From Cepaea nemoralis (lineage: Eukaryota; Mollusca; Gastropoda; Stylommatophora; Helicidae), in NCBI GenBank assembly GCA_014155875.1, contig JACEFZ010016131.1, positions 62,001 through 126,000 on the forward strand: a stretch of 64,000 nt of DNA, written 5' to 3'. A model generated the notes under the pieces. That model did no database searches, was not told the origin of the DNA, and saw only the letters and a program-made list of their open reading frames with translations. Every line of letters begins with the position of its first letter. The stretch's first letter is position 1. Shown here one piece after another: positions 34,218 to 46,154 of the stretch. The position numbers and the translations under genes were made by a program.

Positions 34218-34619
34218 GACACAGACCATAGTGACGTGGGCACAAATACGTTTACACCTAATTCAAAGACCTAATTCTTGTAACAAATAACCATTAATTT
34301 GAAAAAACAGAATGGATGCATCAAAGGCATCGTAACGAAGACACAACGTAACGTTTCCAAAACAGTCTTTATTAGGAGCAGCAAACGTGAAGCGAGTGAA
34401 CAATATAAAGACAAAGTACCGTGAACACTGACTCAGCGTGTGTGTTTGGACAGGCAGCGGTGATTTAGTCAGAGGTCAGGCACTGGTAACGTTTGTGTTA
34501 ACAATGTTATTTACCATTAGTTGCTTGGTTCCTTTTGTGTAGCGGGTGTTCTTGTGTAGTCGCCGTGAGAGTAAACAAGTTCTCAGTAGCCTAAATGTGT
34601 TAACATTAGATATTATACA
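34218..34619. other. no feature recognised
   Basis: No coding or repeat signature seen. Confidence 0.4.
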
Positions 34620-34860
34620 TGTCCTTTAGAAGATGTCGCAATCAATCCCAGCAATTTTTGACTTTCTGTGATTTACTAGGCACGTTACGTTCAATAGTTT
34701 GCCATTGCTTTCTGAACAACCAAGCTCGTAACATAATTCAAAATCAACACAAGGAGGTTAGTTTCCAACTTTCCTGCAGCTGATTTCAAATTGTGTATGC
34801 GCATTGCGATCGGAGTTCGTTACTTCTTCGCCACAGACTCGGGGCCCGATGTAGTGTCGT
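34620..34860 (-). repeat. SINE-C copy
   Basis: GTCGCAATCAATCCCAGC, ATAGTTTGCCATTGCTTTC and AGCTGATTTCAAATTG landmarks. Confidence 0.65.
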
Positions 34861-35847
34861 AAAATACATACAAGATACTTTCTAGAGAATTGGCAGGGCA
34901 AATGATTAGATTTACCACTTCACAATGCCGTGATTTAGAGTGTGAATAGAATTAATTAAGCTACAGTACAGCTTCGAATATATAAACAACATTAAACAAA
35001 ACATCAGGTATATATAAAAAGACAATTACAGAAAACAATGAACGTTATGGTGACAAGCCTCCACGAGCAAACAAACAGATGAAAACACAACAACATGTGA
35101 ATACATAAAAGCATAATAACAGAATGAAAAATGAAATGGATAAATGAAAAATAAAAACAAAAGAAATTTAAAAAAACCAATCTACGTGCTACTTATCTCA
35201 TAATCACAATCTGTGTGACAAGCGATTCTCAGATAAAAAGAACACAACTGTTTTGTTTATTTGTTTTCTCATTTTCTTAACGAATTGTTATTCCATAGTT
35301 TTCATTCTTGTCATTCTGATATTATGCCTTAATGTAATTACTGTAGTGTCTGCTCCGCCGTTTATATGTTGCATTGTCTTCTGTTTGTTTGCAGATGAAA
35401 GCTTGTCGATGCAACGTCTTTTGTTTTCCGTAATTGTGTTATGAAAAGCTGCCCTATTCGAGTTTTCGATATCGTAATTTAGAGTTAATGACAAGCACTT
35501 TTGCTCCAAACGAAGCCATTCTTCGAGAAGCAGACGAGAACTCAAATTTAATTAAAGAAATTAGATGTAAATTTTCAAGATTTTTAAAAATGTTGTGAGG
35601 AAAAATAAATTTGAAAAATTCGTGACAACTGATAAACGTGTTGTCAATTAACAAAAAAAAAAAAGAAAGAAAATTACCATGAAATAAATACCGAGATGGC
35701 TTGAATAAATAACCTTTTCTGGACAAGACCAAAGACCTAGTCTAAGAATTTGGTCATCGTATGAGATAGTTGGCAGAAAATAATGATGTTGGTGGTGAAG
35801 TAGTAGGTATTACGTTATTTACCTGTGTGTTTATTTGTAGTCCCCAG
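34861..35847 (+). other. upstream region of the galactosyltransferase coding exon
   Basis: AT-rich, no ORF of note. It ends with a polypyrimidine stretch and two acceptor-like AGs (35839-35840 and 35846-35847), so an upstream 5' UTR exon is likely. Confidence 0.4.
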
Positions 35848-36083
35848 ATGCTCCGCCCTGCACACACAACCACGCTGATCGTGATTATATTCTACGTGGG
35901 CCTTTCACTGTGGCTTATTGAGACCCGTCGGCCCAGCATTGTGGTGGATGTCCAGAACAACCCCGCCGTGTCCGAGATGGCCAGAGTCATAAAGGAGCAA
36001 AAGGACAGGATCGAGTACCTCTCCAGCCACCCCAAAGTTGTCTATCGATGTGCAGACGACGAGTCCAAGATCAAATACCCGAG
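35848..36083 (+). CDS. GT31 / beta-1,3-galactosyltransferase-like, first coding exon
   Basis: ATG at 35848 encodes a short cytoplasmic tail, a single transmembrane signal anchor (LIVIIFYVGLSLWLI, residues ~9-23) and a stem region (MARVIKEQKDRIEYLSS, then a Cys at YRCADDE). This is the type II Golgi topology of glycosyltransferases. The donor GAG/GTATGAG at 36083/36084 leaves phase 2. Joining to 55019 keeps the frame across R-K-A-S-D. Codon use is GC-richer than the surroundings, which supports a genuine exon. Family assignment comes from the next two exons. Confidence 0.85.
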
Positions 36084-36127
36084 GTATGAGAGCTAATGTA
36101 GCTATTGTATAGTTGGATATTACCATA

Positions 36128-36176
<49 letters not shown>

Positions 36177-36640
36177 CGTGCGCCAGGAAAAAAGGTTGTG
36201 TTTAACGTGTGTGGAACGAAAAAGTAAAACTGTACTGTGTTTCCTAGGAAAATGTTGCTGTTTTACATGTGTACTAATGAAAACTAGATATTTAACGTAC
36301 GTCCCGGAGAAATATACTAATAAGTAGATCATTAACGTCTGTGCTACAAAGAAGTAGATGTTTAATGTATGTGCTAGGAAAAAGTATTTAACGTATGTGC
36401 TTGGGAAAAGTAGATTTGTTATCTGTGTGCTAAGAGAAGTAGATGTTTATCGTATGTGCTACAATAAAAGTAGATACTTAACGTATGTACAATGAAAAGG
36501 CTGATGTTTAAGTTACGTGCTGGGAAAAAAGTGTGGGGGTTTAACGGGCTTGCTAAAAGTAGATATTAGTCGTGTTCTAGGAACAAGTAGATCTTTTATA
36601 TATGCTAGCAAACAAGTAAGTATTAAGCGTAAAGGTTAAT
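36084..36640. repeat. (GT)n and degenerate ~32-bp tandem repeat at start of intron 1
   Basis: GT repeat at 36129-36180, then units such as AAGTAGATGTTTAATGTATG/TGCTAGGAA up to ~36640. Confidence 0.75.
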
Positions 36641-36739
36641 GAAAAAACATTGAAGGTACACTGAACATGAAAAAATACTACTCTGTGAAACAGCCATAAT
36701 ATCAGTGCATATATTTACAAACATGATGTTAATGTTAAA

Positions 36740-39600
36740 ATGGCAATACTAACAACAGATATACATTTAGAACGCACAAGAGTTAAGTTGGGTAGAGTTG
36801 AGTCAAGAACCGACATATTAGATCTCGGGGCATCCTTATACGTGCTTCGTCCTCATCCTCAACTGTCAGTGAAGCTTCCCAATACTAATGGTATCAGTCT
36901 GATCATGTGTCCATCTCGCCTTTCCTCGGAGTCGTGAGTGTCGGCCAAATCTTTTGGTCACTTCCTGTAGCAACATTCTCTCTAGGCCGTCATAATCTAC
37001 TTGTGTTCCCGCACTATACACGCGATCCCATGGACGCCAGCCAGGCATGCCTTACCATGCACCAGCACACCATCCATCGGTGCATTCCCAGGCAAACATG
37101 TCTGCTTGCTCGTTTCCTCACCACAGCCAGCATGTCATGTGGGGACAATCCTACTCATATGATTTCTGTTATTATTTATTGTTGAATCGAAGCCTGCCAC
37201 TCTGCCCAAAACATGCCTTTCTTCACCTTTCTCATCATTATGAGTCAGTTACAACACGACATGCATGTGCCGTTAGTGACTGCCTCCACCTCCATTCTCA
37301 GACAAGATATGGCATCTTATGACATGATCACATGTCGTGAACCAATTGCTGCACCTCCCATTTAGTGCAGCCTGCTGGATAACCCCTGCAATCCCCATCC
37401 AGTGTTATTATGACCCTGCATAGATCTAACTGTTCCTGTTATTCTGACCTAATCCTCTCTTCTCTTAATGTTCTCAATCATGCATGATTGTGTCCTATCT
37501 TGACCCATCTGTGATTTCCCTCTGATTTTGATATCGATTATACCATTAACCCTACCCCGTTCAACCTCAATGAGAAGTTATATTAGGGATCCATCCCTGG
37601 CTCAGACTAATAATCATGTGACTGAGTCAGGCACAAATGGCGGATGGCCACGGTTTCACCCACACAGGATATTAATTTTGATTGTTGTCCAAAGATGGTA
37701 ATGGCGAGCTTTTAACTTCCTCTGACGAGCCTGTGGCTTTTAACTGTATCCAGGGCTCCATGCAGGTGTTGTTCCGTGACTGCAGCCGCTCAGAGATATG
37801 ATTTAGCCTGCAACACCTTCAGCTTAAATGCAATTGTGCGTAAAGCTGCTGGTGTGTCCCTCGGCGTCCTACCGAAAACCTCGCTCAAAGCACTAATTCC
37901 GTAGCTTCAGCGACGATCCCTCTTCCCCCCTCTCCTTCCGAAGTCTCGAAGAAAATTGCACTCGTGAATCGAACAACATAGCAAGAAATCGAACCCACAA
38001 TATTCGGAGCACGAAGCAGATGGCATAACTACTTTGCCACGGAGCCTGCTGCGTCTTCCAGTATCACCCGCATGGCTTCGATCTTTATGCGCTCTAGTTT
38101 TTCCAGCTGACTCTGACTCTGTGAGCAGTCCCAACCCATACTTAACTACTGAGAGAATCAGATGTTAAAAGAGCAAGGACAAAATTGTTTGCCCCATGCC
38201 CATTGCTGCCATGATCTTCAACGCAATGTGTCATTTCAAAGCAGCTTCTTCCCCACCATCCCTGAATGATAGGCTTCTGACTAAGGTGATTCCCGGGTAT
38301 CTAAGTTTACTTTCTCTGTTAACATTTCTGCCATGTATTATGAAGCTTGAGGCATCAGCCTTAACAATGATATTGTTCAGAGAGCACCATCACCATAACA
38401 CACACGCCTCATCTGGGTTAATGACACGACCCATCTCAGTACACCGGTTGCTAACTTTGTTTACTGTTTCCTGCAACTCTTCCGCTATTTGCATCGTGTC
38501 TCTCTCTCCCCCCCCCCCCCCCCCCTCTCGCCGCCTAAACGCAAGGACATCATCTGAAAATGTCAGCATCCTCCCACTGTCCGGTTCTTCAGTGCTTGCA
38601 ATCTTGCTTTAATGGCACAGCGATTGCAGAGCCTTGTGATAATCCCGGGGTAATTAATGCACTCCGCCGTGGTCCATGTACCTGGGCGGAGAGCAACCCT
38701 ACGTGAGTACAGGGTAGCTGCTATCCAAGTCACCACCCAGGGACTAACACGCATTTTTACAAGAGTGAGCATTAAGAGATCATATCTGCCTCCGATATGC
38801 GCAACCTCATACTACAGTGCTGCTGTCATTGTTTCCTGTCTAATTTGACACCCCCGTCTTAAACATCAAAAGCAAATATTGCTGCTTTTAACCATGCTCA
38901 CTGGGCTGGTAACTCCGCAGCCTTCTCTCTTTGAGTAGCTTTCCCCCTTTGAATAATATCTGCAGCTTAACAGCAACAATCTTGTTAAGTGTATTCTACG
39001 TGGTGATAATCCCATAGCCATTAAGTCTTAAGTGGTCCTTGTCTGGCTTGGGGATTGAGATTAAATACCCGTGCCTTCACTCTTGGGGCACTGATGCTTT
39101 GCTAATGCACAGATTAAACCAAACAACCATCGACTCCAAATCTTAATCACTCATCTTGTGTATGTGAGTACCTGACACCGTCAGGTCCTGGCGCAGTGTC
39201 CTTTCAGTATATGTTTTATATCGTCTGTATGACATACTCGTAGCCATCGTCCTTGATGAAAACTGCTCGTTGCTCTACAACAGCCTGCCTGCTATCTCCA
39301 TCATTGTTATCTGGCAGTGTTATAACCCTGTCCAGGAAAGCTTCTCCTTGTCCGTTGTCATGGACATGCCGTTACCCATGTATGCTGTGCTCATTGGGAT
39401 AGGCTGGTCTGTTTTACGCATTTGTCTGTGTAGTTTCCAGAATATATCCAAGTGTTATCATCTAACTCATGAACTTATCCCATTGAGCCTTTTTGGCCAT
39501 CTGCTGCATGGAGAAAAACCTACACAGTTCGCGGCGACTGCACTAGCCAGGCGGCCTTAATTCCTCAGGCTCAAAGACCATACACCGCAAGGTACTATAT
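36740..39600 (-). pseudogene. old decayed LINE, RT readable in islands
   Basis: Minus strand from high to low coordinates: an APGPDGVRY-like start of the RT domain (~39180), later MLTFSDDVLAFRRRE (~38580-38540), a degenerate catalytic [YF]xDD box, then scattered post-RT similarity down to ~36740. Many stops and frameshifts plus a poly-C expansion at 38508-38525. The clade differs from the shorter LINE tails in the window. The 36740-37650 part is the least certain. Confidence 0.5.
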
Positions 39601-39847
39601 TGGCAGTAAATGACAGTTTGACAGTTTTGACAGCTGCATGGAGCTTAAACTCCTGAACTCTCTCATTTTTCACCATTTCCAGCGCCCCCCGTTTCTCTTG
39701 TGTGCTTTGTGGTGTCTTTCATAAATTATCTGCAAGACATATGGGCAAAAATATTATAAAAGCAAGGACTGGTGCAGAGGACGTTAATCTGATGTCATAT
39801 ATTCAGTTGGCTTCGTGGGACCTGGCATTTTAGCAAACATGACATTT

Positions 39848-39990
39848 CTTCTTCTTCTTCGTTCATCCGGAGTTTTTTTTTCGGACGTGATTGCGTTGTG
39901 CCTGTTTACAGCAAAGCTGCGTTCTTGCGCCGTTAGGCCGACACATCCGACTTCTGCGGGCATTTGTTGACCGGGTTAACCTTCCCGGGG
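39848..39990 (-). mobile_element. short retroposon, single 3' module
   Basis: 143 bp, minus strand from CCCCGGGAAGGTTAACCCGG to TCCGGATGAACGAAGAAGAAG. Perfect 13-bp duplication AAACATGACATTT at 39835-39847 and 39991-40003. Confidence 0.9.
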
Positions 39991-40021
39991 AAACATGACA
40001 TTTTACAACGCAGTTTCGCAA

Positions 40022-40135
40022 AGGGAACGAACGAACTTTATTTTTAAAGTGTCACAAATTGGGGGATTTGTCCCGTCTCACATTCGGCCCTTAAAATCAC
40101 TCGTCTTTCACTCACCAGTTATCTGTCATGAAGTT
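40022..40135 (-). repeat. SINE-D copy with (TTCG)n tail
   Basis: Minus strand: GGGCCGAATGTGAGACGGG, then CTTTAAAAATAAAGTTCGTT and a CGTTC tail. Same family as 40518, 43848, 56855 and 63480. Confidence 0.65.
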
Positions 40136-40316
40136 TACATTTACCCTTTAAAAAAAAAAAACGAAGAGGCAAACATAGTAAAATGAATGCTGTCGGCCCG
40201 CCCCTAGAGAATGTTAAGCAGGTAAATGGGCTGCGGCGGAGAGAAAGATTAGTATAATAGAAACGTTGTTCGTTGTGTCATAATATACTTATTTTTGTTT
40301 TGTGATATTGTTCTAT

Positions 40317-40388
40317 TTGTGTGTGTTGTGTTGTGTGCGTGTGTGAGTGTGAGTGTGTGTGTGCGCGTGCGGGCGTGCGTGTGTGTGT

Positions 40389-40420
<32 letters not shown>

Positions 40421-40422
40421 AG
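40317..40422. repeat. (GT)n-type microsatellite
   Basis: TGTG with GCGT variants. Confidence 0.92.
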
Positions 40423-40517
40423 GTATTTCCGCCCTGTGATGTACGTTTACCGTTGTGGTGTTCCTTGTAAGGTATGTGCATGTTTTTTTTTAAAAAGTAT
40501 ATCTCACTTTTTCGCAG

Positions 40518-40645
40518 GAACAAACGAACTTTATTTTCAAAGAGTCACAAAATGGGCACGCAGGCCCGTCGTACATTCGGCCGTTCCAATCACTCATCTT
40601 TCGTTCATCAATTGTGCATGTTACATTGTCAAATGAATGTTGTAA
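40518..40645 (-). repeat. SINE-D copy
   Basis: Minus strand: GAAAGATGAGTGATTGGAAC, GGCCGAATGTACGACGGGCC and TTTGAAAATAAAGTTCGTTT. Confidence 0.7.
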
Positions 40646-40884
40646 ACATAAACCGTGCATAAACCATGTTATGAGACAGACAGTCAGAAAGACAAGTGCA
40701 CACGCACAATCATAAACACATAATACAATCCTGCATACAGTCTTTAAAAAAAAACATACAGACTTAGATCATTTACACAAACTCTCATACAGTTATGCAC
40801 CCACACAGTAACACAGAAATACATACTCCCTCACATACACGTATTCTTACTGACAATCACAAACTCACTAAAAAAAGGTCTTCT

Positions 40885-40970
40885 CACACACATACACACA
40901 CACACACACATACACACCTGCCTGCCTGCCTACCTGCCTACCTACCTACCTACCTACCTACCTACCTAAC
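40885..40970. repeat. (CA)n and (CTAC)n microsatellite
   Basis: CA repeat at 40888-40917, then CTGC/CTAC tetranucleotides. Confidence 0.95.
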
Positions 40971-41069
40971 CTCCCACTCTCACGCCAATATATCCTCATT
41001 CAGGAGATAGAGGTAGCTAACAGTTATTATTTATGTTATTTCAACAAGAAAGAGACAAATCCCGTTCTC

Positions 41070-41295
41070 ATACATACAGTATGTGATGAGAAGAGAGCCA
41101 TTGGAGAACACTGTGATAACCGGAAAGTTTAGTGAGAAAAGAGGAGGCAGACCAAGCGAAATGATGTTGTATGGACAGAGATCGATGCATGAATAAATAT
41201 ATAAACAGCAGAGAACAACAGGGACTAAGATATGTGGAGAGACATGAACGCCTATGCCATCTGGCGGGACGCATGATGAGGATAATGATGATAAG
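41070..41295 (+). mobile_element. LINE 3' end with GATGAT tail
   Basis: Reads MRREPLENTVITGKFSEKRG, then GRPSEMMLYGQRSMHE and a T-P-M-P-S-G-G-T tail followed by GATGAGGATAATGATGATAA. It belongs to the window's main LINE family and is strongly 5'-truncated. Confidence 0.65.
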
Positions 41296-41299
41296 AAAG

Positions 41300-41718
41300 A
41301 AATTAGTTTAGTTTAGTTAGTTTAGTCGTTGGGTCAACATCGTGGCACACGGTTTAACCCATAAGTGCTCCATTTTCCTCCTAACTCAAACCTGAGTCTG
41401 GAGAAACTCAGCTCAATGCACGAACTCCGTTGCATCGGCGAGGATCCTGAAATACTTTGGGTATATTTGTAACTCGAAATTTTGCCCGGGCAGCGCCGTT
41501 GGGCTACTCTTTTTCGATTTCAAACTCTCAAGGGATTTGTACCTGCGCAACAATACACACGGGCGTCCGATCTCACTACCCAGAGACCAGGGGAAATTTT
41601 ATTACTGAAGTCCAGGTGGATTTTTTAAATAAATCCCGGTCCTCACCGGGGCCTGAACCTGGGACCTCCAGCACTCGGGGCGGACACCATACCTCGAGAC
41701 CACTCAGCCCCCCTGAAA
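41300..41718 (-). repeat. SINE-B, near full length
   Basis: Inverted copy of 5177-5525: tRNA-like head at 41640-41718 (minus strand GGTCCCAGGTTCAGGCCCC), the shared body, and a TAAAC-type tail at 41300-41325. It carries extra body sequence absent from the other copy. Confidence 0.7.
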
Positions 41719-41874
41719 GAAAGAAAGCGTGTTAATGATGACATCACCCACGAGTGCCCATTGGTCTATACAAATGTGGATTGAGCACCTTATGCCCAAT
41801 GAGCCTGCCGGCATGTCAAAAGGTCGTCTGTTGACTGTGTGTACTATAAGAAAGCGGCAAACAATGTAATCTGG

Positions 41875-42105
41875 TCAGTTGAGGCTGGAAGCGCTGAGAA
41901 CACCGGGACGACTGGAAGATAACGCAGAGGAAGATGGAGAGTAATGGTGTTTGATGGGTTCAACAATGGCATAGGGTCGGGGGGAGGGGGGAGGGGGTGG
42001 GGTGTTATTAACAGTATAATTGTTCCACAACACCAAGGGCCGAGATCTGTGGAGAGACATGAAGGCCTACGCCAGCTGGAAGGACACGTGATGATGATGA
42101 TGTAT
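41875..42105 (+). mobile_element. LINE 3' end with GATGATG tail
   Basis: Broken-frame match to the family tail (TPGRLEDNAEEDGE..., AKGRDLWRDMKAYASWKDT-like) followed by GATGATGATGATG. Confidence 0.5.
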
Positions 42106-42929
42106 TAAAGTGTTTTTGAGTGTTGTTGTGCGTGGCAGATGACGTGTAGTGCTTGGATGGTTCTTTGTGGCTCTATTTGCGTGTATACATTGTTTTGCTA
42201 TTGTTTTGTCCTGTTTTATATTGTGTGGTGCGTATTGTTTCTAAAACTGAAGGGGCCTGACCTGTTTGTGGATGTCTGCGAGTGTTTGGTGTGAAAGATC
42301 TACGACATTAGATAGGTGTATTATTCTGGGTATGATGACGTTGTTTAATATTGTGCTCCTTCCAATTATTGTTGAGGCATTATATTTGACCTACGGGTCG
42401 TTACTGTGATTTTGTGTGTCACTGAATGGCATGTTTGTGTATGCGCGCGTGGTGGAATCACACAGATTTGTGATCCCACATATCATTAGTGTCTAGGAGT
42501 GTTAGATCCGGTGAGGTAGGGGGGAGGGAGGCAGGGCTGTCACCTTTGTTTCTCCATTTCTCCTGACTCAGTATATGAAATATGTGTGTTAATTGTCTCT
42601 CCACTTACTGTGACAGCTTATCCTGGTGCGAGGAATTTGCTGTCTAAAGATTAAATGTCATGGCAGGGCATACCAGGCCCTAAGCCTTGGTCGGCAACTG
42701 GTCTGGGATCAAAGCTCCTATAAGCGGACAGTTAGAGCATTGCTTTTTATATGGCAGCTTCTGCAGCTTGTCTTGTTCCAGATGTATTATTGGTGTTATC
42801 TTTCCTAGTGGAGCAAGCGGCAAGCGGGATCATGCTGTATGGGCAACCACATGGTCCTAAATTCAGCGCAGGCTTTGTGCTGTGGGGAGAGATAATTGTC
42901 TTTTATTTGAAGCACAATAGCTACCGTAT
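42106..42929. other. intron 1 sequence without a recognised feature
   Basis: T/G-rich to ~42500, then mixed composition; only chance ORFs. Confidence 0.4.
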
Positions 42930-42937
42930 GTCTAGAC

Positions 42938-43311
42938 CAGTGGTTCTCAACCTTTTTTGGCCTATGCACTCTTCACCATATGTTCACAATGTCACTCCCA
43001 CTCCCCCCCCCCTTTTTCGTATGTCCTCCCTATACACCCCCGCCCCAACACAGTATACGTAAAAATGGAAGCTAAATTTAATAACTCATATTAGAACACA
43101 TCTAGACGTCTACATAAAATATGATTTGCGGGTCTACTTACGTTATAAAACGAATTTCAGAAGGGCGAGAAGTGCAGAACCGTAAAGTATGGAGGGAAAA
43201 ACAATATAAAGAAAACGGTTCTTGTATTAACGCGATCTTGAAATAATCTCACCCCGCCGCCTTGAAAACCCTAACCGCCCCCCACCCCTCCCCACCGGTT
43301 GAGAACCACTG
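42938..43311. mobile_element. hAT-type MITE, complete
   Basis: Terminal inverted repeats CAGTGGTTCTCAACC / GGTTGAGAACCACTG and a perfect 8-bp duplication GTCTAGAC at 42930-42937 and 43312-43319. 374 bp, no coding. Related copies at 58229 and 59702. Confidence 0.95.
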
Positions 43312-43319
43312 GTCTAGAC

Positions 43320-43847
43320 GGTTAGGTGCCAGTACTTTGACACAATGTGTGAAAATGTTCAGTATATGGTGCATGCTTTTCTTTATTAAGCCAACAATAC
43401 ATTCTTACACTGAAAAGGCTGTGTCTGCAGTTCATTGTGTCTTTTGTTTGTCCCGCTGTCAACAGCTATTGACACGTATTCCGCTACGTGAAATTTGACT
43501 CGTCAATTTGTATGTGAGGCACGTTCATCTTTTGTTTGACACTGACTCAATCTTGAATCAACAAGGCTTAGTGTCATGACAGTTGAACATGTGGAGCTGC
43601 TGTTTTTATTGTTATTGTTGTCGTTTTTTTGTTATTATTATAAAGAAAGGGATGTGGTTGTGGGATTTTAGTGTTGGTTTGAGACATCTTCATTTTCTAT
43701 TACGGATTATGTAATAGAGTGCGAGCATTAATGTTCTTCCTTCTTTTTCTGTTTCTTTTAATCTTGTTTTAGTAAAGCTCACAATCTACTTCACGTTTTT
43801 TGGTGATTCATTCATCTCCTCCTTTTTCTACTACTACTAGACGGGCC
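43320..43847. other. intron 1 sequence without a recognised feature
   Basis: T-rich, no coding or repeat signature. Confidence 0.4.
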
Positions 43848-43910
43848 CGTGTGCCCAATTTGTTAATCTTTTAAAATAAAATTTGTTCGTTCGTTCGTTC
43901 GTTTGTTCGT
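43848..43910 (+). repeat. SINE-D 3' end with (GTTC)n tail
   Basis: ACGGGCCCGTGTGCCC, TTTTAAAATAAAATTTG and GTTCGTTCGTTCG, running directly into the CTA array. Confidence 0.7.
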
Positions 43911-43974
43911 ACTACTACCACTACTACCGATGCTACTATTGCTACTGCTACTACTATTGTTGCTATTACTACCG

Positions 43975-44047
<73 letters not shown>

Positions 44048-44070
44048 CACTACTACTGCTACTGTTGCTG

Positions 44071-44108
<38 letters not shown>

Positions 44109-44345
44109 GCAAGTGCTACTAGAGCTACTACTACCTTTACTGTTACTACCGCTGTTGCTACCACTACTACTACTATTACTGCTACTACTATTAATAAAGC
44201 TGCTGCTACTACTACTATTACTGTTACTACGACTGCTAGACTTATGCATCTACAACGACTACTGCGACTACTACCACTACTATTACCACTACTATTACCA
44301 CAACCACTGCTACTACTACTCCACTACTACTACCACTATTACTAC
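43911..44345. repeat. (CTA)n-rich microsatellite
   Basis: Impure CTA with CTG, TTG and CCA variants. Long ORFs on both strands are artefacts. Confidence 0.95.
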
Positions 44346-44464
44346 CGCTACAAGTTTTATATTTTGCTGTGTGTGTATTTATGTATTGATAAAGGCCAAT
44401 CGCCGCACCATCCTTGGTGTTCTGTAACTGTCCTCGTTATAGCTGCATTACTTCATGTCATTGT

Positions 44465-44653
44465 TTAAAGCAGCCGTGGATATAGATGTAATACTCAGCA
44501 GCAGTGGATATAGATGTAATACTCAGCAGCAGTGGATATAGTTGTAATACTCAGCAGCCGTGGATATAGTTGTAATACTCAGCAGCCGTGGATATAGTTG
44601 TAATACTCAGCAGCCGTGGATATAGTTGTAATACTCAGCAGCCGTGGATATAG
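44465..44653 (+). repeat. 28-bp minisatellite, left part
   Basis: Unit CAGCAGCCGTGGATATAGTT plus GTAATACT, ~7 copies. Split by the Ty3/Gypsy element; continues at 52878. Confidence 0.93.
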
Positions 44654-44948
44654 TGTGACAGTGCTACACACAAAGGCTATGATCATGAACGTATAGCACC
44701 AGACAAGTCAGTCTTCGCGTTGTTAGAAAAGGATTTTATTGATGAATCATTCTAGCTCAGCACATATGATGGAGACTCTCTTCTCGGTGTTGACATCTGT
44801 TCTCACTGGCCCCCAAGTGACGTGTGTGTTTTTCTAGATACCCTTCTTCATTCGTGCACACACGTTCACTATGGTTTTTCCCCCTAGTCAAGGAATGCGC
44901 AGCATTCCTTAACTCTTTACTCCTAACCTAGAATCCCTCACTGTTACA
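44654..44948 (-). repeat. 3' LTR
   Basis: Minus strand TGTAACAGTGAGG...CTGTCACA, with TG...CA ends. Identical by eye to 52583-52877. Confidence 0.95.
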
Positions 44949-44964
44949 ATACCTCCCCTTCTTC
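44949..44964 (-). promoter_or_regulatory. polypurine tract
   Basis: Minus strand GAAGAAGGGGAGGTAT abutting the 3' LTR; it would prime plus-strand DNA synthesis. Confidence 0.75.
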
Positions 44965-46154
44965 AAAGAGAATTTTTCCTTGAAAAAATCTCAACCCCAA
45001 CTTTTAATTAGTTAACTTTACCTCTCTATACTACAATAACAACAATTCTATATATTTCCTAAGTCAATTCTCCTATCTCCTCATAGCCAATTGCTACCCA
45101 GAGATCATAATATCGAAACTCTCTACAAAACTCGTCATAAAGTTCTCTAGAAAACTTTCTACAAAACTCTCCATAAAATTCCCCACAATACAAAAGTCTC
45201 CTTAAGCGAACCGCTTTTAACTTTAAAACGTCCATCTAAATTATGATTGACAAAACTGAAGATATTCTCCTTATCCTTTATTCCCCCCTGATTCACATTC
45301 TCACACTCTCAGTATTTTAGGATAGACAGGAAAAAATAGCTAGTTAGATTTGTGTAGGTGCGCACCTGAAATCAATAAAAGTAAGGAAAAAGTAAGAAAG
45401 TAAGAAGTAATCACCTTTCTCTTCCCATACATTCTCAAAACTTTATCAAAAAATAAAGTTTCAAAATTTATCTTCAGTTTCCGTCAATAATAATTGTTAT
45501 TATCAAAAAAGTATGTTAATCCAAAACTGCTAGCCTTTGTATTATTCAGATCATCAATTTCCCGTTTACCATTCCTTCAACAACAAAAAACTTCCTTACT
45601 ATTATTATACTGTTAAGTACAGTCTTCTTCTTCCAATATGCAGTTATTTAAATGCCAAATTTCAACCTGGCATTCTCCCCATATTCTCCCATTAAACGCT
45701 GTTCCACCCAGCTCCTATTATAAACCGTGTATATACATTGCATACCCCACATGTAATACAACATACCCCTTCATTACTACATATAGAGTCACTTCACTAA
45801 CCACTACTTTAATTCATCTTCTAACTGAACTTCAAAGTAATAATCATTTTAAACACCCTCAAGGTAACTCAATCAACCCAAAACATCGTAAAAATAACCA
45901 TCTAAGTTAACTTATTTTTCACATTTCATAAAACACAATTGAAGTCCCAACAATTGAACAAAGCATTTCAATCCCCTCATCATATATATCCCCCCACATT
46001 AATCAATGTACACATACATTATAAATTTCAAGACTAATTTCTGAGTACCCAATAATAATTTTCCGCTTTAGCAAAACTCCATCAAGTAAACACAAAAATA
46101 TCGTGTCCAACTTCTTCTTCTATCTGCCATCTGCAGAACCTTGTATCACTCTAT
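44965..46154 (-). other. 3' untranslated region of the retrotransposon
   Basis: About 1.2 kb, AT-rich, without an ORF on the element's strand. Unusually long for a simple Ty3/Gypsy element. Confidence 0.6.

Noticed and set aside
43863..44468. Poly-Leu, poly-Tyr and poly-Ser ORFs
   Set aside because: Second CTA array, same reason.
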